From contig JAGGNK010006892.1 of assembly GCA_017590115.1 (NCBI GenBank), positions 12,563,736 through 12,627,735 of the forward strand: a stretch of 64,000 bases of DNA, read 5' to 3'. The DNA is from Montifringilla adamsi (taxonomy: Eukaryota > Chordata > Aves > Passeriformes > Passeridae). The position numbers and the translations under genes were made by a program. How positions within the stretch are numbered: the stretch's first letter is position 1; every line of letters starts with the position of its first letter. The notes beneath the pieces are model-generated. The model made no database searches. It saw nothing but the letters and a program-made list of their open reading frames with translations, and was not told the origin of the DNA. Of the stretch, positions 12,577 to 24,580 are shown in pieces.

Positions 12577-15500
12577 ATGCTGATCCATCTGAAATTTCTA
12601 CTGTTCTGGGCAGAAGACTCGCACAGAGCTACACTCTATTATCAGTTTCTCCTAGTAGAGACCTAAACAGTGAAGCTGCCTCCAGTATTCCAAAGGGCAG
12701 GCTGGTGAGTATGACTTTAGTTCTGGGGTTTTTTTAGAAGAATATAGTTTTAGGCATTCTCACCACCAAAAGTGCTTTTGAATGTGCTCATCAAGGAAAG
12801 GAACACAAGGCCCCAGATGCTTCTTAGGACAATATTTGAGAGCATAATGTGTCTCTCCTGCACTGCCTGCTCTCATTATCTGATCTCAATAACAGAAACA
12901 GGAGATCTCCGTATCCCAATAACAGAAACAAGAATGCATGAAAATGCAGATGGTGCATATTTAAAACACTTAGCCACTACTCCTGAGGCAGTCATTCCAA
13001 CATGTGCCCAGATGTGGAACATTATAACACCATGGACACATCCAGATGTATTTTATCTTGGCCTTGAGGGGACTTTTCCTCACATCCCTGAAAAACTGTA
13101 GTGCTTTGAGAGCTCCAAAGCTCAACAAATAATGAGATTACCCAAGATATTTTAAAATTGTCTGCCTTCCCAGACACATGAGGCTGGGTATACGCCCATG
13201 TGTGAGAGGTTATCAGTACCCAAGCACCCATGAGGGTGATGGGTCTGAGATCAAGGCACAGACACTGGCTGATGCTCTCTGCTGTGATACAATCTGCACA
13301 ACAGTGGAAGTACTGAGCTGTGGCTCCACAAACACTGCCTCATATGCCCTGCTCCTGTTCCTCTTCCTGTGCAGAGAAAAGAAAAATGGGTAGGCATTTC
13401 CCCAAGAAGAGATGTCAAGAACACCCATATGGACTTCACTGAATACCTCAGAGGCCATGGAAGACAAACAGTGAATGCTGTACAGCTGCAAAGAGTTTCA
13501 CCAAAATTAGTGTGGTTCCAGTTAGTGCAGTGATCTGGGCCAGCAGCATACACTGCAGGCTCAGCACCTTGCTTAGACAATATTACCATGGTTTTGTCCG
13601 TACTACCACAGGTTTTCAAAGCAGGTGATGAATGAAACTGTTCAGCAGTGTTAAAAAATGAACAAAATAAAGCCTATTTAGAACATGAGACACATTTTCA
13701 CAGGAAAACATGAACATTGCAAGTTTAATTGGGAAATGTCATAATCCAGGACTATTAAAAACAAAAATAATACCTCTAGTTTAGGAAGTCCAAAAGCTTC
13801 AGATTGCTCAAATCTGGATGCCATCACTAGTCCCACTTTTACTATTCCTGTGCTGATAGCTGTTCTTGGAGCAGGAGACTTGCTGAGACATATCTTTTGT
13901 TTGAGCCAATAGAAATGTCCTAATGTATTTACATTTTCTTCTTCTTCATAGAATGTGCATATGCAGAATATACAGAAATGCAGAATATACAGAAATATGC
14001 AGAAAGCTAATAAAACAATAAAAGTAAAGTTCTGTTTTTCAAGACATTACCATCCAAGACAAGGGACAGATAGAAATAAAAAGGAATCAGTAGCACAACA
14101 TCAGTCAAAGTGAGTGTCATTAGATCATTGCAGCAGCAGTTTTACCACTGTAAGTTTGTTCCTGGCATTAGGGCAAGAAATGTTTTAAGAGGAGGCTTGG
14201 AGAAGATAACGAGGCATTTTTGCTGGTGTTTACAAAAAGCCCTCCAGAATGTGAAGATGAAAGTACTCATTTTCTCTAAATTAGGATTTAGGGATTTCAC
14301 TTTATATTATCATCTTTTAAATTCCTGACCAAAATTCCAATTACTTTCCATTACCAGTGTTCTATTACTCAAGATTATAAAAAAATCGAAGTAAATGCCT
14401 TTTCCTCTTATTAAATGGTGTATATTTAGAGATCTGTAGGCCTTTCAAAGCCTTGCATGCTTTGGTGCATATTCTGTGGCATGTGGGCTCCAAAATAATT
14501 TGGTGTGACAGTTTCCAGCCTGGGAATCGGGGACAAAGATGTGTCTCTAATAAAGAGAGTTATTTAACGCACTATTAAAATATGCTTGACAGAGTTGAAA
14601 ACTAAAAATCCAACGCAACAGAAGAGGGAACAGGTGATATAACAGTCAAAACCCCAGGAGATGAGAAAGAAGAGTTGATGTTGCAAAACCTTCACTGGAC
14701 TCAGGAACTGCTCCTGTCCACTTTCTTTTCCAGAGTGGCTTGTGAGGAAATTTATGTCTCCCCTCCAGTGAGCCTTCTGTGTGTCAAATGGAGAATAGAT
14801 TGCTCCCCAGGCAGTGACCTCAGCTGGGTGCCTGCAGTGACCTTCCACCTGTAAACAAAGCCCTGTTTTATCTTGCTAATATCTCCATGCTGGAGGGTAG
14901 TGCAGAAAGTGAGCAGTAGAGAACTACTTGGACTGTCTCACTGGGGACAGTGGCCTGTGTACACAGTACATGGGCCAGCAGGACTCCTCTGTCACCTTCC
15001 TGGACTCAGGAATGCTGAAAGAGGTGGGGACAGCAATTCAGAAAAACCCTCACCTCCAGCACTTGAGGATCCCACTCCCACCCATGGCCACAGAGGAGAC
15101 TCAGCCAGGCTTTTCCATACTTTCCATCTGTACTCACCGCACACAGCTCTCCAGCCTCTGCTGCTTCCTTTCCAAGTCCATGGTAGGCTTATCTCTGTGT
15201 ACAAAGTGTACTTCTATTTCTGGTTCATCTTCCAAATGTCCTCATTAGCAGGATAAGGAACATCTCATTCTAACTCGTTCTTTACGAAATTAAATCACTA
15301 CTTTAGCTGGATGTTATTCGTACTGAAATCAAGTTTATGTCTTTTTAAAGGGAAAAGTGCATCAGTTCTAGCTACCTACTGAGCCACCATATTTCATATG
15401 CATAGAAGATTCATCAAGCACCTGGTGATTTTTCAGAAAGGGAATGAAACCTATGTGTGTTTTCATCAATTTTGAGGGGAAAAAAAAATCTTAACCCTGA

Positions 15501-18500
15501 ACAGTTGAAAATCTGAGTGCCAAGAAACAAAAAAAAGTCTCAAACTATGAAGTTTTAAAAATCCATGTTTTTTCAAGATTCTGGTTTTAGACTTCTAAAG
15601 GAATTTTAGAGACAAATTCCAAATATTTCTCCTAACTCAAAAGGTAAGAAATCCCAACCCATTTCACCTTCTTAGTAAATTCACACCTTCTTTTGCTTGT
15701 GTTACTCATGTTACTATTTAACAGTATTAGTGTGAACTTCCAGGAAGCAGGTGTACACTCACTTCACTTAGCAAGAAGAAAGAAACATAATAAATCCCAT
15801 CTTGCTTTACTTCATTCCTTCAGTTTTACAGCCAGGATATTATGCAGCCTAGTAGTCTCTGACCAGTAGTGAAAATCAGAGCTAAAAGCCACCAGTTACA
15901 CCCAGAGAGACTTTTGGGATCTGCTCTGTCCCATTAAGCAGGATGCTTTAGCAGAGCTTCTTTTCACACCTGAAATCTGTCCAAGCCTCCATGCTTCAGT
16001 CCCTCATGCTTCTGGAGCTGTCACTCGCTGCTGGCAACAGATCCAACAGGCATATTACATGGATAAAGCCTCTTGATATTTCTCCTCTGTCCCATGAACC
16101 TTTCTCACGCGGTTTGTAGAGTGTTTCTCACATGGTTTGCAGTCTGTTTTCTTTTCATGTCTCATGATGAATGGCAGCAGCGATTGTGATCTGTGATCCT
16201 TAATGATCTGAATTTATGTTGACTGCCTGTTACAGACAGGAGGGATTTGTATGCATGTGAAGACACTTTATGAGTAATATTTGAAAGCATCTTGTTACTT
16301 CATTTTCACTTCACTGTTTCCCACAAGTTAAACATTTGATAAACTCCACCTTGTTACGTGCTATCTCATCAGTAAATTAATGCCTATCCAATAGTGCATA
16401 GGGTTTATCAGTCATCTTTTCCTGTGATTTGTGGTTTTGAATGTCAGAAAGGAGTAGCTTGATTTTGGTGTCTTTCTATAAAAGCGTTCCAAATATTTTA
16501 CATATTAATTAGGACAGGTAATCTTGAGAAAGATGGAGTTACTCCTCTTTTAAACGACTTCAAGCAATTAATGTCCAGTGGACAATCCACTGCACTTCTA
16601 GGTAGTGGCTCCAGTCATTAGTAATCCTCTCTGTTAAAGAGGTATATCTCATTTCTACTCTAAATGCATTTGCTACAGCATCTATCTATTTAATTTCATT
16701 ATGTTTATATGGGCAAGACTGGAAACCTCACAACCCTTTGCTCCCTTTTGCCCACTAAGGTATTTAGAGATAGAACTTAGTCACTGTCTCTTTTCCCTGC
16801 TTGATAACCAAGGTTCTTAATTTGCATCCTGATGCAGCTCAAGGTCAAAAAGTTGAGGCAGCAGGAAGGGCTCTGAGCTGCAGAGAGACATTATCCCCTC
16901 AGGCCAAGGAAGGGAACAGGTCCATCTCATGTTGCCTAATGGTTGTGCAGGTCTATCCATTTCACGGGGATGGTCACCACTGCAGTGCTGCCCTCATTTC
17001 TGAAGAGCATGGGATGGATCTCAAAGGCAAATATTTGGGATTCTAAAGGTACAGCAGTGCTATTGAGTTTTCACTATTATGACAGCAAATGATAAGAAGG
17101 GCAAGAAATTATTTTATTGTGGTGTAGTATTACCAGTATTAAGGAAAAAGTTAACTGACAATAGCATTAACTTTCCCTTTTCCCTGATGTGAAAGGAATA
17201 ACAAGAAGCGCATCTTAGGACTGAGGTCATCACACTCAACCTTGAAATTATCTGTAATTTTCTATCAGTAAACTTCCAATTGCAGAGATTACATAGAGAA
17301 GTGATACGTTTTCCATTGCACCGGAGTCTTCAAAATTAGATTAGGTGTCCTGAAAAGAACACAGAATTCTTTAATTTAACTTCTGTGAAAAAAATACATA
17401 CACAGATTACAGGTAGAAGAAACAAGATAAGATATTTGGAACAACTTGGTGTCAGAATCAAGAAGTACAAATAGTCATCCCACTGCATTTACAATTTTTT
17501 AAGTCAGGAGCATGGTAAAGGGTGTAATACCATAAGCAATATCCAAGAGACAGTCCAGCAGTGTGGAGGAAGCAGTGGTTGGAGCTCTTAAACTATCTTC
17601 AATTTATTCTTAATTCAGATTCCAGTGATGTTGGAGATACCTGTCTAACAAAAATCTGTTTTGACTTTAGTGCTTGTGATACTATAATAGACTGAACTAC
17701 TTTTTAGGGAAAATTATTATTTACAATTCATTCTCCTTGTTACTACTTTAGATGATATACTTAAATTCATTTAATTGCTCAGTTACAAATTCATACACAT
17801 TATTATGTTTAATTTTATGTTAAAAGATAATGACTGTTAGGAAAATTTGTGTATTCTTGACTCCTGTCATATACCTGTCATTACTGGCACATATTCTCAA
17901 CCTTTTAAGGGTTTTTTCCTACATTGTTTTCTTTTTCTCAATTACATCTTATGGCAGACACACACTAAAATTAGGTTGTGAAAATTTCTGTATCTGATCT
18001 AATAGTTTTCCTTTCAAATAAATTAAATATAGAATAAACAGTGTAGTAGTGTTGTATTCAGAACTGATACATGAAGGCAGTGCAATAACATTTTAATTGC
18101 TATTTAAGAAGAAAACAGTTGCCCTGTTTCAGGAGTCTAATTCCAGGGCCTAACTAGTAGTCAGTTAGTTTGCCCAAGTGCCGCTGAAATACAAATTATC
18201 TTTTACAAATCTGTTTTCCTCCTCAACTAGTGTCAGAGGCATGGAAGCCCTTCTTTCTTCTCAGTGACCCCTAAATAGCAATGTTCTGTGTAAGAAAAAA
18301 TAATTCTGTGTCTCAGTTCCCTAAACGTCATATAAAGCTTTTAAATTTCTCTATTTTTCCCCTCTATTCTCAGAAGTGTACTGTGGTAATAGCCAGTGCC
18401 TGATCTACAAGTTAAAGATTCATGTCACTCAAAGTCTCTTTTGCGTCTTGAAAACCAAACACCCAGTCTTTGGCAGAATTTTCTATTTGCAAGGCACAAC

Positions 18501-18985
18501 ATCTTCAGCAAGCCCTCAATTTTCAAAATACTGTGCAGTCTTTTAGGCATAGCATATGCATTAAAATCAATTCCTGAACCAGAAACATGCTCTTATTGTC
18601 AGGAAATCTATCTCCTTGAGTGATTATTCTGGATACACCAACCTGCTACTCTAATTCTACTATTTGATGCATCAGAATCACCTATACATGATAATGCACT
18701 CACTGAATGTATTATTTTCCTGTCTCCTTTCTGTCAACACCAAGTGTTAGTTTCATCTATGCCTTTTAACACTGCTGCTAATATTTGATATTATTTTATT
18801 ATGCACTATAAATAAATTAAAAATATATGATGATATGATAACAATCATACACACACACACACTCAGATTCATGTATGTAAAAATGTGACCTGACTTAAAA
18901 ACCAAAAGGCTAACTCTCCTTTCTCGTGACTGCTTAGGGCTTTGAGTGTTCAGTGCAACAGATGTTTGGAGAAACCTTGGTGTTT
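12577..18985. other. Unique non-coding DNA with small tandem duplications
   Basis: No gene is recognised. Two local duplications are visible: CAATAACAGAAACA occurs twice at about 12,885-12,931, 34 bp apart, and a 17-bp unit occurs twice at 13,961-13,994. A 14-bp (AC)n run lies at 18,849-18,862. Open frames up to 127 codons (14,873-15,256 plus, 13,251-13,619 minus) overlap in several frames and carry no recognisable motif. Confidence 0.65.
13961..14004. repeat. 17-bp tandem duplication
   Basis: The unit ATGCAGAATATACAGAA is repeated perfectly twice in direct succession (13,961-13,977 and 13,978-13,994), followed by ATATGCAGAA, a partial third copy. This is a minisatellite seed of recent origin, judging by the identity of the two copies. 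Confidence 0.85.
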
Positions 18986-18989
18986 AGTG

Positions 18990-19785
18990 CCTGCTGTGCC
19001 AGCACCGAAATTTAACGCATTGAAACGTCAGATCCTGCACCTAGGACAGAGTAGTACCAGACACATGTGCAGCTGGGAGAGGAGTGGCTGGAGGCCCTTT
19101 GAAGAGGGGCCTGGGGGTGCTGGTGGGCAGCAGCTCAGTGTGAGCCAGCAGTGAGCCCTGGCAGCCAGGAGGGCAAAGCCCAGCCTGGGGTGCATCAGGC
19201 GCAACATGTCCAGCCATGGGACAATGCCAGAAGATGGGATTGTCCCCCTTTGCTCAGCACTGCTGTGGCCTCACCTCAAGGACCACGTGCAGTTCCGTGC
19301 CCACAATTTCAGAAGGATGGGAAAGCACTTGAATGCCTCTGAAGGAGGGCAACAAAGCCGGTGAAAGGGCTGCAAGGAATGGCCTGTGAGGAGCAGCCCA
19401 GGACCTGGGGCTTGTCTAGCTGGAGAAAAGGGGACTGAGAGGAAACCTCATTGCTCTCCACAGCTTCCTGAGGAGGAGACTTGGAGAGGGAGGTGCTGAG
19501 CTCCTCTCCCTGGAATACAGTGGCAGGATGTGTGGGAATGGCTCAAAGCTGCAGCAAGAGAGGTTCAAAATGGATGTTAGGAAGAATTTCTGCATCAAGG
19601 GGATGGTCAAATACTAGAACAGGCTTTCTGGAGGTTGATCTCCTAAACCTGTCAGTGTTTAAGAGGTATTTGGATTATTAATTAATGCCCTCCATGCCTT
19701 AATTATTTATTGTTTGGTCAGCCCTGAAGTGTTCAGGCAGTTGGATTAGATGACTGTTGTAGGTCACTTCCAACTGAAATCTCTT
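18990..19785 (+). mobile_element. CR1 LINE, about 0.8-kb 3' fragment
   Basis: This is the longest CR1 copy in the window. The plus strand shows successive CR1 landmarks: the block encoding ILHLG near 19,031; GGGCCTGGGGGTGCTGGTGG near 19,108; GTGAGCCAGCAGTGAGCCCT and the GCATCAGGCGCAAC block (about 19,139-19,206); GGAGGGCAACAAAG near 19,344; GGCTTGTCTAGCTGGAGAAA near 19,410; GATGTTAGGAAGAATTTCTG near 19,573; and TTGGATTAGATGACTGTTGTAG near 19,741, then CACTTCCAACTGAAATCTC. It thus covers the downstream end of the reverse transcriptase region and the 3' UTR. Frameshifts and stops break the coding part, so it is a dead, 5'-truncated copy. A (CTCCT)n tail follows directly, in place of the octamer repeats seen in many CR1 copies. 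Confidence 0.92.
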
Positions 19786-19819
19786 CTCCTCTCCTCTCCT
19801 CTCCTCTCCTCTCCTCTCC
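19781..19819 (+). repeat. (CTCCT)n microsatellite at a CR1 3' end
   Basis: After CTCTT, the pentamer CTCCT is repeated six times and followed by a partial unit. It abuts the CR1 3' terminus, so it probably grew from the element's short terminal tandem repeat. The same pentamer appears in the opposite orientation at 58,098-58,140. Confidence 0.95.
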
Positions 19820-22800
19820 AGTTGTCATGTAACCAGAGTGAGATCTCTACATCCTGTATCCTGTCCCCATGGATATTTTTGTCTCTCTGTGGCTCTCCTG
19901 TGGGACACTTTGCCACACTCACTTGAGGTAAACCTGCCATATGAGGAGGCATAGCCATAAAGGGTGTGACAGAAGCATCGCTGACGTTCAGGCAGAGAGC
20001 TCAGCAGCAATATTTGCAAGGGACTGACTTACTGTAACAAGTGAGACAATCCTCTGTCCTGAACTTGTATTATCAAGGTCAGCTTTTTTTTACTGCTCAG
20101 AAAATTCAAGCACTTTGATGACATCACTCCTACCTTCCAAATCATGACACTAATTAAGAGAAATTCCATGACATGAGACCTGCTTCTGCCTTAGGGCATA
20201 CAAGTGATACGTCCTCCTCCCCTGCCCAGTGATGCTTTGTGCATGGTCTGCCACAATTTCCCTGCACCAATTCTTCTGTGTTTCTTGTTGTTCTTACAAG
20301 GGCAGCAGGGAGGAGACTGTAAATCACTTAATCTTCATCCCTCTCCTCCTCCTCTCCACACATTTTCCTTTACATGTCCTGGTGTGCGGGTGAAAGTGAG
20401 GCAGGAATTTACAGGCTGGCTGTAAGAATGCTGCCCTTCACCTGGATCTACCCTGATAATCATTGGCCAAAGCCTGAAACTGAAAGAGCATTGAAAATAA
20501 AAACACTGAAAGGAATAAATTTGCTTTTTTTTTGTGTGTGTGTTTTGCCAGGCACAGGCTCAAAGCAAAATGAATGTACACTCCTGAAAGAACAATTGCT
20601 AAAATCAACAGCAAGAATCTGATTGTCTTCAGTGAGCCCTCAGTAATGCCCTTTCTGCTTAAGGATGTGTTATAAAAATAAGATATCTGCAAATGCATAC
20701 AAATAAGGTACTTGCATTGTATTGACTTAAAGCTGTCTCAGAAATATTTTCTTTTGAATCTGAGTCCTGATTATAATTACACTATACTTTTACACTGCAT
20801 TTATTTCTGGTATAGCATCATTGCCATGACAACCCCAAATTATGTCAGTATATATGCATCTTTGAGCTAATTCTTTATTAATGAATAAAGAAGAGAAAAA
20901 AAAATTAATCAAGAACAGGGCTAAAGAGCACTGTCTATGCCATACACACAACAGAACATTTGTACAAATCTCAGGGCATTTTTCCCCAAAGTTGCAATAA
21001 AGGAAAAAAAAATTATTCTCTTCCCTTTTTCTTATTCAACCTTTCTTGTTTGATTTAGCTGTAGTGCTAGAAGAAAGCTTGGCTGATGTCAGCTGTATTA
21101 CAGCAGATCTGGATTTCACTCATGGGGAGCATAATTTTTCCTTTACACTGAGCAATCAAATTTGTTCCATTTGTCTCCTGCAGCCAGACTTGACCAAGTG
21201 CCCTTGCTGCAGTGCCCTTGGTCAGGAAGAGGTACAGAAAGAAAAAGTCTGAACTCAGCATTTTTGGCTCTGCAGATATCCAGGAGCTGTCAGAAGGGGA
21301 TGAGAAGGAGTCCTCTTTCACCTTTCTGTTCATGTCTTTCTCCCCTCCACCACCAAGGAGCAGCTTCTGTCCCCAGAGCTGTCCACAATTCTCCACTGTA
21401 AATATCGAGACTGACAGACCTTCCCTGCCTCTTTGTGCTGTTTAGACGAGATGTCATTGACCATCAGTGCTCTTAAGAGCACTCTGGAAAATGAAATGGT
21501 ATCACTATTCAACTCCTTGCAGGACCAGCTGTGAGAAGGGCTTTTGTGCAAAACTGGATGAAGCAGTACTTTTAATCTTGGTGTAGATTTCTGGGGGCTA
21601 TCTAGCAGTCTTGCAGACCTTTCTGACTCTTCACAGAATAGAGGAAAAATATATTTCATTATTATGATTAGTATAGTGATAATAAATAATAGCAGTTAAT
21701 AATGATGCAGTCAAAATATTATAAAGGTTGCTTTTATTGATCTGCAAAAATTAAAACATTGACCTTTTCCTCAGTCTGATTTTGTAAAAGCCAGCTTTAT
21801 TTGCCTCAATAAAGTGGCTAAACAGCAAGTAGGGGATGGTAACTACACAAAAATGGGAGGAAAAATCAAATGTCGGATATGAATTGCCTGAACAAAAGAA
21901 TGCAAAACCATCTTTTAAGTCATGTCAAAGTAAGGCTGTGAAAGAACCTTAACATTGATTTTCCTATGGGTTTTTTTGTTGGTTTTTTTTTTTTTATTAT
22001 GAACTTAGCCTCCTCATTGTGTAAAAATCAATGGGAATTTTGAGTCCTACCAATTATTCTGTGTATTTTGTCTTCTTTTTCTTTGTCTCTGTTCATTTGT
22101 CATATAATACAATAGAATGTGAGCACATTTTTCTGAACATCATTTATGCCATGTACAGGGAAAATGATAAGGTTAAAGTAAAAAGACCTCTCGACAATCA
22201 TTTAAGGGTGTAGAAGCTCATAAAATGGGGAAGCATGGCAGCCTTTCTTTATGGCTCTGAATAACACCCTTGCCAAGATAAACCAATATTGATTGGGCTG
22301 ATTGCAGATAGCTGGCTTTTCAGCACCATCTGCATGCTGTGGCAGTCCACAGTTCTAATTATTTGGGGTTGTTATTCAGGTTGATAAATTGTATGAAGGA
22401 TTTTGTTTTCCCTCAAGTCATTCTTCATTCAGCACTGATAGCATCATAATTAAGTAGCAGTCAATGGCTCTGAAAGTGGATAATTCATATGAATTATTTC
22501 TAATAAACAAAACACGTAGAAGGTATTAAAAACCATCCTTAAAACAGAATCTCTTGCTCTCTGTGCTGCATCCAGTCCCTCTGACACACCCTGATCAGAC
22601 AAAAAGCAGAGAAGGTTTTGCATGTTTCAGCTTTCCTGCTCTATGGGCTTTGTGCCTGGTCTCTCTTAACAAAGAAGTTAAGTGCTCCAGGAACACATAG
22701 ACAGAAGATAACCTGGACAGAAGGAAACAAAGATGTGTCAGGGCCATAAGCTAGAAATACTGACTAAGTAGTCAGTTTATCATGAACTGCACCATACCCT

Positions 22801-24550
22801 GAAAATCAGCATTCCCTTTGTGATTAAGTATTTACTGCAAAAAGTATTAGGTTATTCAATGCCAAATACACAGAGGATGATTAGTTCCATTCAGCCTCCA
22901 AGGGCACAACACAATAACTGGGAAGTCCAGAACTGACCAGTTGCCACCTGCGAATCATGAAAATACCAGGCATGAGGAGTTTAAAGTGATAAAAGACCTT
23001 CTACATCCATCATATCACAATAATTTCACTCAGCTTTCAAGGACCATTTAACAATCCTTCCTTATGAGGTAAATATTGGTGTTTTCTGCAAACCAGGACA
23101 GACACAATGAGATGGCGTAAAAGGGTCTTGTTGGCCTATAGGATCTATGAACTCTAGAATTCGATGGTAACATTTTTCTGCAGGGGGGTTATTTATGCAA
23201 AATTGCACTTTAAGAGCAATATGTGAAAGATTGTCTTTCAGGAACTTAATAGAAATAGTGGATTTAATGGCATTTTCAATCTTGAATACTTCCTGGATTC
23301 AAAATCTATCACTCACTAAGAAGAAGACAATATGCCTTTGGAGAATGTATAGCCTAGGCTCCTGTACCCTATTAGTCTAAGTAAATGTAATGTTCTAAAT
23401 TTTGCTCTGGTTATAAGTATTTGAGTCAGTAGCACACATGCATAGGCTGTTTTTGTCCTTGATTCAATCTAGAAGGCAGTTCAGAGCAGTGAGTTGCATT
23501 CATATTTGTCATATTTACATTTATTCAGTTAATTCCACTGGAGAAAATGTTGTCTGTATTTAGCCCTTCTATTTAAATTTGATCAAACTGAATAATACTG
23601 GATATTATGTGGTTATATGGGTTCATACTGTAAGGCTATTAAATATAATATATTAGATTACTGAACAACTGCAGCAAACAGATTTGAAGCTTACCATTGT
23701 AAATTGTGTACAATTTTTTTCCTACATTGTATTAAATGAGAGCAGCTTCTTTCTTTATGTAGGTGTGAATCTCATATTTCTGCTATTTTTGGACCTGATT
23801 CTTATCTAATCCCCTGCCCTGATGGAAGAAAAAAAAAAAAAAAGGGAGTTTAATTTCTTTCTTATTTGTATCTTTTTCGGCACACAGGTAGTTTGGGACT
23901 TTAAACCACAAACTGTGTCATCAACTAACCTTCATCTCATTAAGCAGGTCCTCAAAGGATTGCTTTGTTCTGCAGAACACATCCCATTTTCCACCTTCAT
24001 TAGCAAACTGCTAAATATTCTACTTTGTCACAAGACTGGAATGTATAAACAGATGCATCTTCCTTTCTTCCTGACTGTCTCTTCCAAACATGTTCTTGTA
24101 ATCCTCAAGGAAAAGATAGATTTCATCCATTTATGACTGATGGTTGGCAGAGATGCAAGACAATAAGGAAAATAGAAAACTAATTCTTTTAAAGCAAGAG
24201 CTTTTATGTGTGTAAATATTGCATCTGGGGCGGGGGGTGGGGTGAAGCAAACCCCAGTGCCAGTTCACCATGACTGTAGTAGTGTCAGAGGTCTGCAAGA
24301 GTTTCTCTGAATCATCATGCAGAAGATTTCTCTTCTTCCTGTGGGACATTCAACATACTCTATTGCACTGTGACACTTTCCCCTGCAGTACATTACATCT
24401 CCCGACAAGTTTCAGTACTGCAGTAAACAGAAGTTTTGCCAGACTTATTTCACATATGAAATGAGGTAATGAATTAAAAGCCAGGTCATCTTCCATTTTT
24501 AAGTTAAGGGAAGCATTTGCATTTATTTTTAATGGAATATAGATCAGGCT
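19820..24550. other. Unique non-coding DNA; possible conserved element near 22,270-22,500
   Basis: No gene is recognised. The part around 22,270-22,500 is dense in homeodomain-type cores (ATTG, TAATTA-like words, ATAATTAAG) and includes an 18-bp perfect palindrome at 22,480-22,497. An A15 run lies at 23,829-23,843. Open frames are at most 109 codons and unrecognised. Confidence 0.6.
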
Positions 24551-24580
24551 TCTTCTTCTTTTTTTTTTTTTTTTTTTTTT
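24551..24580. repeat. Poly-T tract (T22) with TTC leader
   Basis: TCTTCTTC leads into an uninterrupted run of 22 T (24,559-24,580). On the minus strand it would be a poly-A tail, but no polyadenylation hexamer or recognisable transcript body precedes it on that strand, so I treat it as a simple homopolymer. Confidence 0.9.

Noticed and set aside
18942..19342. Two consecutive plus-strand frames that resemble a short gene
   Set aside because: They are the degraded end of the CR1 reverse-transcriptase region, with stops and frameshifts.
23829..23843. A15 run as a retroposon tail
   Set aside because: Nothing upstream resembles a transcript or SINE; simple homopolymer.
24559..24580. Poly-T tract as the tail of a minus-strand processed pseudogene
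   Set aside because: No polyadenylation hexamer or transcript-like body on the minus strand and no target-site duplication seen.
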